A stretch of DNA of 25,000 nucleotides from Halisarca cf. caerulea (GCA_963170055.1 CAUJGJ010000125.1:1495001-1520000); one strand, 5' to 3'. Positions 1 to 25,000 are shown, counted from the first letter of the stretch. The notes: a model not told the origin generated them from the sequence alone. Translations and numbers: made by a program.

Positions 1-59
<59 letters not shown>
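1..59. repeat. (GT)n microsatellite at the window edge
   Basis: Uninterrupted GT repeats run from base 1 and so extend left of the window. On the gene strand this is (CA)n, opposite to the other long tracts inside the two genes. Confidence 0.98.
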
Positions 60-60
<1 letters not shown>

Positions 61-250
61 ATCCATGTAAGCTTGCTTCCATGTGGGTTTCACACACGTA
101 CATCAAGTAACCATTCCAAAACAAGATTTAATTGCCTTTTTTCAATGTCCACATCTCAGCATGTACATACATCACATGAAATCATAGCAGTAGTTACATA
201 CATACACATATGCCCAGTATGTACATACATGCATATTCCTATGTACATAC

Positions 251-15819
<15,569 letters not shown>

Positions 15820-15820
15820 T

Positions 15821-15829
15821 TTACTTCAT
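15821..15829 (-). other. Two-codon upstream ORF before the CCDC171 start
   Basis: The gene strand reads ATG-AAG-TAA, ending one base before the CCDC171 ATG at 15819. If the transcript starts upstream, this minimal ORF (Met-Lys-stop) could affect initiation. It may equally be chance. Confidence 0.3.
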
Positions 15830-15840
15830 TACCCAAATAT

Positions 15841-15852
15841 GCCGCCATATTT
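15841..15852 (-). promoter_or_regulatory. YY1-like element (GCCGCCATATTT) close to the CCDC171 start
   Basis: The plus strand reads GCCGCCATATTT, that is AAATATGGCGGC on the gene strand. It matches the YY1 core (GCCGCCAT) that often sits at transcription starts of animal genes and is the core of the TISU element. It is 22-33 bases before the chosen start codon. The ATG inside it (15848-15846) is out of frame with CCDC171 and would give a 13-codon overlapping upstream ORF. Confidence 0.45.
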
Positions 15853-15865
15853 TCATATGAATTGG

Positions 15866-15879
15866 GTTACTATGGTTAC
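15866..15879 (-). promoter_or_regulatory. RFX-type X-box upstream of the CCDC171-like gene
   Basis: On the minus strand the 14 bases read GTAACC-AT-AGTAAC. This fits the RFX consensus GTNRCC(N0-3)RGYAAC at every position. It lies 47-60 bases before the CCDC171 start codon, the usual distance for X-boxes of ciliary genes. It is also within the 172-base gap behind the SERBP1-like stop codon. Confidence 0.6.
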
Positions 15880-15991
15880 TTAATACATTGAGTATTGCAG
15901 GAATTTTGTATTGTATAACCACGTACACATGCGTACATTGTGAACTCAAACCATTGAGAGTCATTTGTGTCAAGAAGCACACTGCTGTAGT

Positions 15992-18913
15992 TCAATTGGC
16001 GGGTCCCAACGCGGGGAAGTCCTTCTCATTGCCCACATCTGGCAACCGCTCGCGACGTCCTCCTTTGCTTCGATTGCCTCTGTCTCGGTCACCACTGGGA
16101 CGATCACGGTCACGATCATTGAATCGCTCTCTGTCTCTGTCTCCACCTCGTTCCCTGTCAGGTCCCCGGCCATCACGATCACGGTCACGATCACGGTCTC
16201 GATCACGCCCACGACCACTACCACCCCCTCGGCCTCCACGGCCACCACCTCTTTGGTTACGAGTTGGATCCTTGAAGTAAAAGTTTGCTGACAGGGTCTC
16301 AACCTTCCTTCCAGACGTTTTTGGCTTTTCAATCACCTCCTGCACATTAAGAAACAACAACAATAACAAACAAACAAAGACACATTTAACAGTAAACTCT
16401 TACTCGTGTTCCAGCAAACAAACAAGACACATCCTTCTTGAGTGGTACAGTGTTCCTCCACTGGCCATTGTCTTCATCCTCTCCGGGCTTGCGTTCCTTG
16501 AAGTCTGTCTTTGCTCTCGTCTTCTCCTTCATGGCCTTGTATTCATCCAAAGTCATCTCCTTAGCCGACTCGTCTTCCTGTTCAACATCGCCGTTCTCCC
16601 CATTCACCTCCTGAGATTCGGTCTTCTCAACTGATTCCTGTTTTTGTTCGGTAGTCTCCCTAATCATGAATGATGAAATATTGTCAGATAGTTACCAGAA
16701 CAACAAGAGAGAAATACAATTCTAGAAGGAGATTGCAGTTAGAAATAGCAGGCGATTGCAGGTAAAACACAGCATAATCTGACACTCAAAACTACCCAAG
16801 GAGTCAAGGGTGTGCAGGACAAGTGGTTCTTATGCAGAAATCAGCAGTATCACCGTGGTGATCCATAAAATATCTCAGTGACCGACATAATATCACAATA
16901 CAGTAGAACTGAGGGGGGTGCTGGTGGCTTTGTGGGCTGCTGATGCAACTACAAGAGCTGAGTTATGGGGTGGACTAAGGTCCATTCTCAGTGATGGTGT
17001 TTCTTTGGCATTTTTCTCTGCACCCCCTGCCACCACCAAGAGAAGAAGAGAGAGGAAGGCCCACAACAGCCACTAAACAAGATTAACATTGCATGATTTA
17101 ACCTTTGACAGTAACAATGACAATTATGTAGTATGTTAGTTTGTTTGTGACGAATTACTGGGCCCCCTGGAAAGTAGCCATTGGGCTAAGTGGGTGTCCC
17201 AGTTGAAATAAGACCAATCAATCAATCAATCAATCAAACTGCATTTAAGAACAACACTCTGAAAGACAAATTTCTGCTTAACACAAATTAGTTCCCTAGC
17301 CCTGTTTGGTTTGCTGTAGTACTGTACACGTACTATCATATCCTGACAAGAAGAACTTCTGATAATGAGAACAAATTTTATGGGTCCTCTAAAGTTCATC
17401 TTAATGATGTTTGACTGGAATAGTCTGATACAGAAATACTTGGTAGTAGTTAGACCACTGAAAGGTGCAAGCATGGGCCGCTCTTGTGACCCATTGTCAT
17501 TGGCATGATGGGATGGTACTGCACCTCCATGTAGGAAGCACAGGCTGCAAAAGTGATGTTTGCATTGTTTAAGGTACTTCTCTCCTGGAGTGTATCCAAG
17601 CACACAATGCTGACAGCATAGCAATACTGAACCCTCGAGCATGCTACCATAATGGCATATTCACTCCAGAGAGCAGGTAAGCCACGGTAGGCCGTGCTTC
17701 ACTTACTTGACGGTCTCTCCCTCCTTCGTCTCTCCGGCTTCCTCTGATGGCCATTCCGTTTGATCTGATGTCCTATATTATGGAAATAATACAACATAAC
17801 AACAGCACACACAGGTCACACCACACTTGTACATGGGATGACAGAAATGTACATAAATCTGTAATGGATTAGAACAAACACAAGTAGTCACAGACACTTC
17901 ACTTGGAGTGCTTCGTAATGGCAACCCCATGACAATGTGCCCACATCCCTTGGAGCATATCACGTGCAGACACGAAGACAGAGGTACGTATGTGGACTGT
18001 GTGTGGTTTTTATAGACAGTTTTTACTGCCTTATGATAATGTCCACCTTCACAATTGTCCAGAAAATATCACTATTTAAACCTACGTATGTATGGACAGA
18101 TTCCTAAATACATGACCCCCCCCCCCCCCCCCCCCCCCCTCCTCCCACACACACACCAAAGATGCTATGACAAGTACTCCTGGTACAGAGATGATGATAC
18201 CTGATTGGATGGGAGAACTTACGATGCTTTCAGGTCGTCACGGACATTTCCCCAGTTGTGGGCTCCGCCTCCCTCGCGCTTCTCAAACGGCTTCACAGAA
18301 CTGAGGGAACATATAATTGCAAATACAAAGTCAACTAGGAACCAGAAATGGGCCCACTAGGGACAAATGATCAGCAAATGGGGACAGTAGATCAGCAAAT
18401 GGGGACAGAAAAATCCACAGATGGGAACAGAAGATTAGCAAATGGGGACAGAAGATTAGCAAATGGGGACAAAAGATTAGCAAATGGGGACAAAAGACCA
18501 ACAACTGGCGACAGATCAACTGAGGACAGAAGATCAGCAACTGGATACAAAAGTTCAGCAAGTGAGAACAGAAAATCAGCAATTACGACAGAATATCAAC
18601 AAGTAGGGACAAAATATATGCTAGTGGGACAAGATAAGTACGTAAGAGAGGACAAACGATCAACAAAAGGGAGCCAATCTCACCACCACATAATACCCAA
18701 TAAAACACCAACCCTTGTAGACAACAGCTTGGTGATACCATAATGTGTACACACAATGATTATTATAGACATCCCTCAAAACACTGTACCAGCAAATTCC
18801 ATTTCCAAGGGCCAACAACACCTGCTCAACAGTCAAATTCAATTTGGACTAAAAGAATATTATGACACAGACTATAGCTATATTTAGCTATGTATGTATA
18901 CAGCCAATCACAG

Positions 18914-18989
<76 letters not shown>

Positions 18990-19367
18990 AATTGGGTGTA
19001 CATTTTACTACCACCATACAGAGATGACTGCACAACCCTTACAGGTAGAAATCAAAGAAGGAATGAAGAGACAAGGAGAACACAATTGAAAGTTGGAACA
19101 GAGAACAGGCCACTTTGCTGAGTCAACAAATATCTGGCAGTAATGATGCCTAATCCGCTACATCATCACAGCTGACCTGACATGATATGCTACATGGATA
19201 TGCTGCATTGAACACAGTGCTACATGTCTCATCATAACTGCTCGGCCTCCCAAAACCAGGTCAGCATCAACACCTACAAGTACCAGATTATGCAAGTGCA
19301 TTCCTGGAGTACCATCACACTATATGTAAGCAGAGGTTGATGTGTCAGTACAGAATACAGGTACTGA

Positions 19368-19407
<40 letters not shown>

Positions 19408-20028
19408 CATGTCACCCCTCCACTCCTACACACCTGACTGGGATGAATAAGGCTCACCCAAACAGAAAACCTTGAAGTGATGTGTTTTCACCTCAAAACA
19501 CATAGCACACACTACACAACTCAAATTCAGCACTTCCCACAAGCAATAACCTTCACCAGCAGGGCACAGATCTAGCATGACAGTAGCTAGATGACGTGCG
19601 CTCCACTGCAAAAGCACATACGCATGTGGTCTGCACATACACGCAGCTTGTTGCAAGAGGCAGGGGTGAATCGTGCATGGCTACAGGGAATATCAAATCA
19701 ACTATTGACTAAGATGTGGCAATGCTGTGCATACATTCAAACAAGTACAGTGGAAGACTCTTAGTCGCATATCCTTCGGACCAGCGAAAAGTATTCTTAT
19801 ATCCAACATATTCCATTATCTGAAATGAAGTGTATTGGCTTTATATACAATGGGTCTTAGAAACTATATTCCTTTATCCACAATATTCCTTTATGTGCTG
19901 TGCTATTAAGAGTGCTTCACTGTACATACAAATAAGATATAGAATGCTTCCTCGGTATGCGTGTGCTATGTACACTCATAGTTTGATAGTTATTGAAGCA
20001 TGTACATGCCACTAATTAGCATAACAGA

Positions 20029-20125
<97 letters not shown>

Positions 20126-20192
20126 GCTCGTGCACCCACAGGCACACACACACACGCACACACGCATATGCACACCCACACCAACACCCACC

Positions 20193-20233
<41 letters not shown>

Positions 20234-21263
20234 ATCATCGCAAGAAGGACGGATTCAGTAGCATAGTATGTCTGAAGTGAGACCAGAAAAAAATGAAAAA
20301 TCCATAGTTTATCTAGTCAACATGACTACAAGTGGCACTACATCAATGAATACTGTTCTACAACACAAGGATGTATGCATGTTCGTGTACGGGGGGGGGG
20401 GGGGGGCAATTAACAAAAAAAGAAATGAAAGGCGAAAAGGAGACAGGAATATACAGATAGACTGGAAAGCACTAACACGTGACTCTCACAGTAATACTTT
20501 ATCATTATACACTAGCACAAATTCTATTAATTCTAGTTACAATTTCTCAAATCCATAACTAGAACATGCTGTTCTACCTCTACATACCTAAGACGTACAT
20601 ATGCCTGTGGGCACAGTGTGCTTGGTAGACCACACTTGTAGCTGTGTGTACAGTGTGCTTGGTAGACCACACTTGTAGCTGTGTGTACAGTGTGCTTGGT
20701 AGACCACACTTGTAGCTGTGTGTACAGTGTGCTTGGTAGACCACACTTGTAGCTGTGTGTACAGTGTGCTTGGTAGACCACCCTTGTAGCTGTGTGTACA
20801 GTGTGCTTGGTAGACCACCCTTGTAGCTGTGTGTACAGTGTGCTTGGTAGACCACACCTGTGGCTGTGTGCACAGTGTGCTTGGTAGACCACACTTGTAG
20901 CTGTGTGTACAGTGTGCTTGGTAGGCCACACCTGTGGCTGTGTGCACAGTGTGCTTGATAGACCACCCTTGCAGCTGAAAGAACTACGTACCTCTGTAAT
21001 GAAGGGTAATGATGAGGAAGGCCAGCTAACACCTGCTGCTGTCAACAGAGATTGATTTAGCAGCAAAACAAACAATAGGGGAGCCCTAGGTGGGCTATCC
21101 AATAACTCAATTTACACCTTCTACTATACTCTGATAGAAAACGTGTCAACAGTTGACATAACATGTAAGTATTCTATAATATCGTACATTAGCACCACCC
21201 AACACACTCCACACAGCATCTAAAGTCAACAAAAACTACAAATACACATGCACATGCACACAT

Positions 21264-21296
<33 letters not shown>

Positions 21297-22865
21297 CACA
21301 CACACACACGCACACACACACACACACAAGTACGCATGCACACACACAGACCTTTTGTCACTTCCACTTCTTCTATCAAATTCCCTCTTTCCTCCTCTCC
21401 CAACAGCTCCATTTCGTCCCATTCCTCCTCGGGTTCCTCCGCGACGAGTGCCTCTTCCTCTTGTAGTAGTCGATGGCCTTCCTTCGCCTTCTTCTGGCTC
21501 TTCTGATCCCTGCCTCCCTCTGTCCTGGAAACGTCTTTGGGGTTTTCCCCGATTGGATGAATATCCAGAAGTTGATGATGTCCTTTCACCAGGTTTTCCT
21601 TGTCTGTTTTGCCTTGTTCCTTCCTCAGCTACACCAGGAAAAGGTCAAGATTAGTGAATAAGATTATAGCAAAACAATATCGTGAATGATCAGAGAAACA
21701 TACAGCTAAGTTTGACTATAAAAATATACATGCATAACATACGTACATACATGCTTACATCATGATCATTACAGACAAATCATAGATCTATGGACAGATA
21801 CTCTACCAAGCAGCAAAACACTTAAAAATCAGGAAGCACATGTATATGCACACACACACACACAAACACACACAGTCCTCAAATCATTTCCAAACACGCA
21901 CAGTAACTACTGCTAAGACGAAAAACGTATTAGAATACCAGAGAAGGATCTTGATTAACAGTTATAGCCTTGAAAAGCCACAAATTCTGAAACGGGTGTT
22001 CGTTTGTTGTATTCAACTAGCACTGCACTTTTGTTAGTGGTTTATATACGCGAGCTATTCGCAAGTTCAGCAGCTCCGACTACGTAGACGCCAAACAGCT
22101 GAGTCGCCAAATAAACGGAGAATTTCCATTCATACTGTTGCATCAGAAACGGCTGACCCAACAAAACACTCTAATTTCAATTGACCCCTGTACAGTGAGA
22201 ATGTTGGTGCAGGTAAACATAAAAATGGCTGCCACTACACCTTCACAGGAATACAATCACCCGTACATCCAAGTACATTTTTGCAAGTACGCACGACTCA
22301 AGAGACCGCCCAACTCAACTTCAAAACAAATTACAGATTACTGACAATGGAAAATCTCCACAAAAGGCCAGCAACCCATTGCCTTTCCTCGTATAACCAT
22401 AGATACTCTAAACTAGAGGGTCTATGGTATAACCCACAACTACGTGATCCATGTTTTCACGGATTATATCTAGCAGCAAGTAAGCGTTTGGCTGTACAGA
22501 ATCAGTGTCTTTGAGCGCATAAGGAACCAGCAGTACAAAAACTTTAGAATATAGCACAGAAACAAGAGGGGAAACCCTTGAACGGTGGTAATTATCTCCT
22601 GCGTCCTTCCAAAAAGATTCACTATTACCTCATGTAGTCATAACGTACCCTTTTTGGAAATGTTCTCCGATTGTTTAGATGTCGTTTTCGTCGTTTGCTG
22701 CTTGTCCCTCGGTTTATTTTTCGATTGCTTGTCCTTTTTCAAGTCGATGTTGGTGTCCTGTCCAGAAGCATTTGTAGGGCTAAACGGAGCGTCACCCGGG
22801 TCGTCTTCGACGCCACCAAAAAGAGAAAACCTATTCACAGTTGATACACTGTAGAAGTCATCCAT
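15992..22865 (-). CDS. SERBP1: SERBP1/HABP4-family (Stm1-like) ribosome- and mRNA-binding protein, six exons
   Basis: Exons in transcription order: 22865-22649, 21628-21352, 18300-18223, 17772-17707, 16659-16404, 16339-15992. Phases agree throughout; the 1242 bases encode 413 residues plus a TGA stop, close to human SERBP1 and HABP4. Residues about 8-25 carry the family N-terminal motif (VNRFSLFGGVEDDPGDAP). Residues about 130-165 are RGG-rich and run into the hallmark GKREFDRRSGSDK. Next come GGGAHNWGNVRDDL, an acidic linker, then MTLDEYKAMKEK with RKPGEDEDNGQW near residue 250, the HABP4/PAI-RBP1 domain core. The protein ends in DFPALGPAN, like the DxxAFPALA end of vertebrate members. The family binds RNA through RGG boxes and occupies the mRNA channel of inactive ribosomes with eEF2. 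An alternating Arg-Asp run (residues about 340-395) replaces much of the C-terminal RGG box. One gene probably stands for both vertebrate paralogues. Confidence 0.93.
16905..17236 (+). mobile_element. Probable 3' end of a non-LTR retrotransposon with a CAAT tail
   Basis: Within the last-but-one SERBP1 intron region there is a stretch ending AATAAGACC followed by a (CAAT) tetranucleotide run at 17216-17236. Short tandem tails of this kind are typical of CR1/L2-type LINE 3' ends. The segment GGGCCCCCTGG...CCCAGTTGAAATAAGACC looks like a conserved 3' UTR. No reverse transcriptase coding remains, so the family is inferred only from the tail. Confidence 0.4.
17240..17417. mobile_element. MITE copy, opposite orientation to 8832-9020
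   Basis: The end TTTGACTG at 17410-17417 is the inverted CAGTCAAA terminus. The stretch CTAGCCCTGTTTGGTTTG and the AGAAGAACTTCTGATAATGAG part are reverse complements of the element at 8832-9020. It sits just right of the CAAT run of the LINE-like fragment, in a SERBP1 intron. Confidence 0.65.
17996..18028. mobile_element. Isolated MITE end, family of 4459-4658
   Basis: GTGGTTTTTATAGACAG followed by TTTTTACTG matches the right terminus of the 4459-4658 element. The matching left end is not visible nearby. Confidence 0.45.
18116..18139. repeat. C homopolymer run of more than 20 bases
   Basis: The run lies in the SERBP1 intron 17773-18222, about 80 bases left of exon 18300-18223, and is G-rich on the gene strand. 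Length may be unreliable in sequencing. Confidence 0.9.
18353..18620. repeat. Degenerate 21-bp minisatellite
   Basis: The unit is about 21 bases, such as AGCAAATGGGGACAGAAGAT, and decays toward the right end. It starts about 50 bases right of the SERBP1 exon 18300-18223, inside the intron. Because the unit is a multiple of three, a repeated peptide reading frame appears on both strands; I do not consider either coding. Confidence 0.8.
18917..18986. repeat. (CA)n microsatellite
   Basis: About 35 CA units with one CG interruption, in SERBP1 intron 18301-21351. The flanks 18990-19360 show nothing else that I recognise. Confidence 0.97.
19370..19406. repeat. Short (CA)n microsatellite
   Basis: About 18 CA units in the same SERBP1 intron. 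The stretch 19407-19740 to its right holds no recognisable feature. Confidence 0.95.
19748..19922. mobile_element. 175-bp MITE with CAGTGGAAGACTCTTAG end
   Basis: The left end CAGTGGAAGACTCTTAG and the inverted right end CAGTGAAGCACTCTTAA match imperfectly. TA flanks both ends (19746-19747 and 19923-19924). The inside has repeated ATTCCTTTAT words. It lies in the large SERBP1 intron 18301-21351. Confidence 0.62.
20031..20232. repeat. Compound CA microsatellite with a CCCA-rich centre
   Basis: Two CA tracts flank an interrupted centre (20123-20207) with CACCCA/CACGCA variants. It lies in SERBP1 intron 18301-21351. Confidence 0.95.
20612..20968. repeat. 37-bp minisatellite, about 9.6 copies
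   Basis: The unit starts GTGTGCTTGGTAGACCACAC and repeats every 37 bases (for example CAGTGTGCTTGG at 20651 and 20688). Copies vary at few positions: ACACTTGTAGC, ACCCTTGTAGC and ACACCTGTGGC. It lies in SERBP1 intron 18301-21351. All three minus-strand frames are open across it because the unit contains no stop in any of them. Confidence 0.9.
21243..21350. repeat. CA microsatellite next to the donor of SERBP1 exon 2
   Basis: Interrupted CA repeats end at the 5' splice site of exon 21628-21352. On the gene strand the intron opens GTCTGTGTGTGTG and continues as a TG-rich tract of about 100 bases. Confidence 0.95.
21848..21875. repeat. Short (CA)n microsatellite
   Basis: About 13 CA units in SERBP1 intron 21629-22648. 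The rest of this intron (21880-22640) shows only a short inverted repeat at 22393-22432 (ATAACCATAGATACTC and its near inverse). Confidence 0.9.
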
Positions 22866-22959
22866 TCTCTGTTGGATGAAAGGTGAAATTTAACGATGCA
22901 AAAATCTGTCTCTTGAAAGATAAATTCCGTACACAGGTATGGGTTGCAAAATTATCTAC

Positions 22960-22981
22960 ACTCGGAAGTCGATGACATCAT
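22960..22981. promoter_or_regulatory. Possible SERBP1 promoter motifs: ETS (CGGAAGT) and ATF/CRE-like (TGACATCA)
   Basis: About 100 bases upstream of the SERBP1-like start codon the plus strand has CGGAAGT at 22963-22969 and TGACATCA at 22973-22980. Both core types are common in promoters of constitutively expressed animal genes. A short GC-rich patch (22999-23034) follows in otherwise AT-rich DNA. These are short motifs and could occur by chance. Confidence 0.3.
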
Positions 22982-23322
22982 AATTGCTTTTTTCTGCCGT
23001 GGGGTCACCTGTCGGGGGACACGACCCGCGGGAAATAATTATGTGTTGTATATACCATTATTATTCAAATCAAGGAATAAAGATTTGTACTGGTAGAAAA
23101 TATAATAAATTCTAATATATTATAATCTACGTGTATATGAGCAATATAAAGATAAAATGCATGTATATTGAGATTAATGTAACTTAAGATTGAATATTAT
23201 TATGCCTCCCTCCTATATTATATAATATTATGTTGTTATACATTTGCATGCGTGTATTATATAGTATATTATGCATTATAATGTCTGCAAGCTCAACATA
23301 TCATTTTATATATCAAGCTTAT

Positions 23323-23587
23323 CAGGCCCGTAGGCGGGGGGGGGAGGGGAGGGTTCAACAGAACCCCCCTTTCCTAGGCAATTTAGAGATTTTTGGTAGA
23401 GAAGTACCTAGCTCTATTCTGTGTCTGTAACCTAGCTGATAAGCACAATCCTCTCTGTAAAAACACTAATAAGTAGACCATGCAATGGTTGTATAATATA
23501 TACTTTCAGTTTGAAACAATTTTGTATGTATGCCCACATGTATCAGGGAAAAGAACCCCCCTTGACAAATTTCTGCCTACGGGCCTG
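23323..23587. mobile_element. DNA-transposon-like element with CAGGCCCGTAGGC ends
   Basis: The left end CAGGCCCGTAGGCGGG and the right end TGCCTACGGGCCTG form a near-perfect inverted repeat. Inside the left end is a G run and AGAACCCCCCTT occurs near both ends. It shares termini with 10891-11392. No coding sequence is present. Confidence 0.65.
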
Positions 23588-23639
23588 CTGTATATATATA
23601 TAGGCATGGGTTGTTATTAGGTTATATAATATAGTATCT

Positions 23640-23653
23640 GTTACCATGGTAAC
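23640..23653. promoter_or_regulatory. Perfect palindromic RFX X-box
   Basis: The 14 bases GTTACCATGGTAAC are a perfect palindrome and fit GTNRCC(N2)RGYAAC on both strands. They lie about 775 bases upstream of the SERBP1-like start, in DNA without another recognisable gene. A gene further right on the plus strand could be the target. Confidence 0.45.
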
Positions 23654-24573
23654 ATATTATGCAACAATTATACCACTAGTTTCTACAAGAGACTTGTTGC
23701 CATGCTAGCTGAGAAGCAAGGTACATCTTGCAGCAAGACCATCCAATGGATTCAATACAAGCTCATGCAGTTTTGCACTAAGTCTTTATAAACTGCCATT
23801 TAATGCATCAGAAGATGTAGATCCTTGTACAAGCCTCGGCAACGAGACACCATCACCCTCCATACAGCTTCAGATTGTATACGTAGAGGGTCACATCTAC
23901 CATATTGTAACCCTATGCATGTTCTTAATAATTAATTTTCTCCTATTATCATCATTATATATCTATGGTCGGAAATTTTTACCACGGTTGTATAAAACAG
24001 TAGAGTCTATAGCTCAAGTGATTCAAGCAAATACCAGCTGGACATCGATATAGAGAAGAATGTTTGATCAATCAAAAGTATCCCAAAGAAAGGAATCTAA
24101 ACCAACTTAACCCTGCAAACTTAAGCAAATCGGTCAATCTTCACCACCACAAGTACCAAGTCAATAGTCAGTCAAGAATGTGTTCAATTCGATCAGGATC
24201 AACTAGATCTAGCTCCTGATTCCTTATATAGAAACTTACGATTTATAGAATGTTCAAATTACTTTGTCAACAAATTATAACCCTGGTCATGGCTAGCGAT
24301 ATCATTAAAGTCCTTGCATGAACAGATTGTGCAATGCATGCTGTATTAACGGTGAAGACATACATACATGTACATATTACATATTAGACACTAGCTATAG
24401 TACTTCACATGTAGGACTTGATCATACAGCATTTTTACATAAATCAATACACCATTTTATATTATACAGATGCATTCACCATACAATCCCCTTTACAGAA
24501 TACTAGCTATATATACGTATACAATTCCAGGTAGTATGTATGTGCGTATATAATAATTATACATAAGCACAAA

Positions 24574-24735
24574 CGGTGAAACCTCTTTAATCCAACACTC
24601 AATGGGACTTGAAGAAAGTGTTGGATTAGAAGGTTGTCGGATCAGAGAGTGACTGTTAGAATACTTTAAGCATGGTGATTATACCTCATGAGATGGCCGG
24701 ATTAGAGAGAATGTCTGATTACATTGGTTTCACTG
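24574..24735. mobile_element. MITE with inverted CAGTGAAACC ends
   Basis: The left end reads CGGTGAAACCTCTTTAATCC and the inverted right end CAGTGAAACCAATGTAATCAG. The inside repeats GTTGGATTAGA/GCCGGATTAGAG. The right end is followed by TA; the left flank is not TA. Confidence 0.55.
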
Positions 24736-24823
24736 TATACATGCATATTTATATACAATCATCATTATGACCATGCACACACATGCATGTGCATGCATGC
24801 ATATATGTGTTGTGGTAATGGTT

Positions 24824-24850
24824 ATCACAATTATAGTAACTAATTGTGAT
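24824..24850. repeat. Perfect 10-bp inverted repeat
   Basis: ATCACAATTA and TAATTGTGAT flank the 7-base loop TAGTAAC. It may be part of a larger repeat, since GGTAAT/ATTACC words recur at 24813-24980. Confidence 0.6.
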
Positions 24851-25000
24851 TAATATTAGATAATTTTTACATTTGTCAGAAATGGTAATGTAATTGCAAT
24901 GGAGCTGTTTCAGTTTCAGAGTAGTTGTAATGGTAGTTGGTATTCTTTTGCTATTTGAATCACATTACACAATTACCATGCAACTACGGTGATGTCTTTT

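Larger units (their letters stand above)
22866..25000. other. Region upstream of the SERBP1-like gene, no gene recognised
   Basis: The stretch holds the putative SERBP1 promoter, very AT-rich DNA at 23040-23320, a CAGGCC-ended element, the palindromic X-box, a MITE and a small inverted repeat. Between 23660 and 24560 I find neither a convincing coding exon nor an RNA gene. Confidence 0.6.

Noticed and set aside
15888..16291. Plus-strand ORFs with Arg-Ser-rich product over the SERBP1 last exon
   Set aside because: The Arg-Ser run is the antisense of the Arg-Asp repeat; the minus frame has the conserved family motifs and correct splice phases.
18348..18743. 131-codon plus-strand ORF with a seven-residue repeat
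   Set aside because: It is an effect of the 21-bp minisatellite period; the minus strand is open there too.
20612..20968. Possible CRISPR-like array because of regular 37-base repeats
   Set aside because: The repeats are directly adjacent without unique spacers, in animal intronic DNA; it is a minisatellite.
23702..23791. 29-codon plus-strand ORF starting in GCCATGC context after the X-box
   Set aside because: Too short, no homology recognised, and no splice or transcript evidence in the sequence.

Overview
This window reads as animal (metazoan) nuclear DNA from an early-branching invertebrate. A sponge is my best guess, with low confidence. The genes are split by many introns with GT-AG borders, the coding exons match animal gene families, and the introns are filled with CA/TG microsatellites, self-complementary GTAC-type repeats and small non-autonomous DNA transposons. 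There is nothing bacterial or viral in it.

Two protein-coding genes lie head to tail on the minus strand. From 15819 down to the left edge is a gene I could rebuild as 24 phase-consistent exons (1026 codons, C-terminus missing beyond base 1). It matches the layout and several conserved stretches of vertebrate CCDC171, a poorly characterised long coiled-coil protein. From 22865 down to 15992 is a complete six-exon gene for a 413-residue SERBP1/HABP4-family (Stm1-like) ribosome- and mRNA-binding protein, with an unusual Arg-Asp repeat tail. Only 172 bases separate its stop codon from the CCDC171 start codon.

An intron of the CCDC171-like gene (7135-8285) contains a full-length U2 spliceosomal snRNA-like gene at 7270-7456, on the same strand. 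It keeps the U2 stems, an Sm-like site and a possible PSE promoter, but its branch-point recognition segment differs from the near-universal GUAGUA. This is the most notable observation in the window.

The short region before CCDC171 carries a perfect RFX-type X-box and a YY1-like GCCGCCAT element. This suggests the gene has its own promoter, possibly under ciliary (RFX) control. A second, palindromic X-box lies at 23640-23653, in the otherwise gene-poor right end.

The rest is repeats: pogo/Tigger-like MITEs with CAGT termini and TA target duplications (for example 4459-4658, 11903-12076, 14627-14771 and 19748-19922), a CAGGCC-ended family (10891-11392 and 23323-23587), a probable LINE 3' end (16905-17236), minisatellites with units of about 20, 21 and 37 bp, and nine CA/TG tracts. 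Two of these tracts start exactly at 5' splice sites. From 22866 to 25000 I see promoter-like motifs and repeats but no gene.
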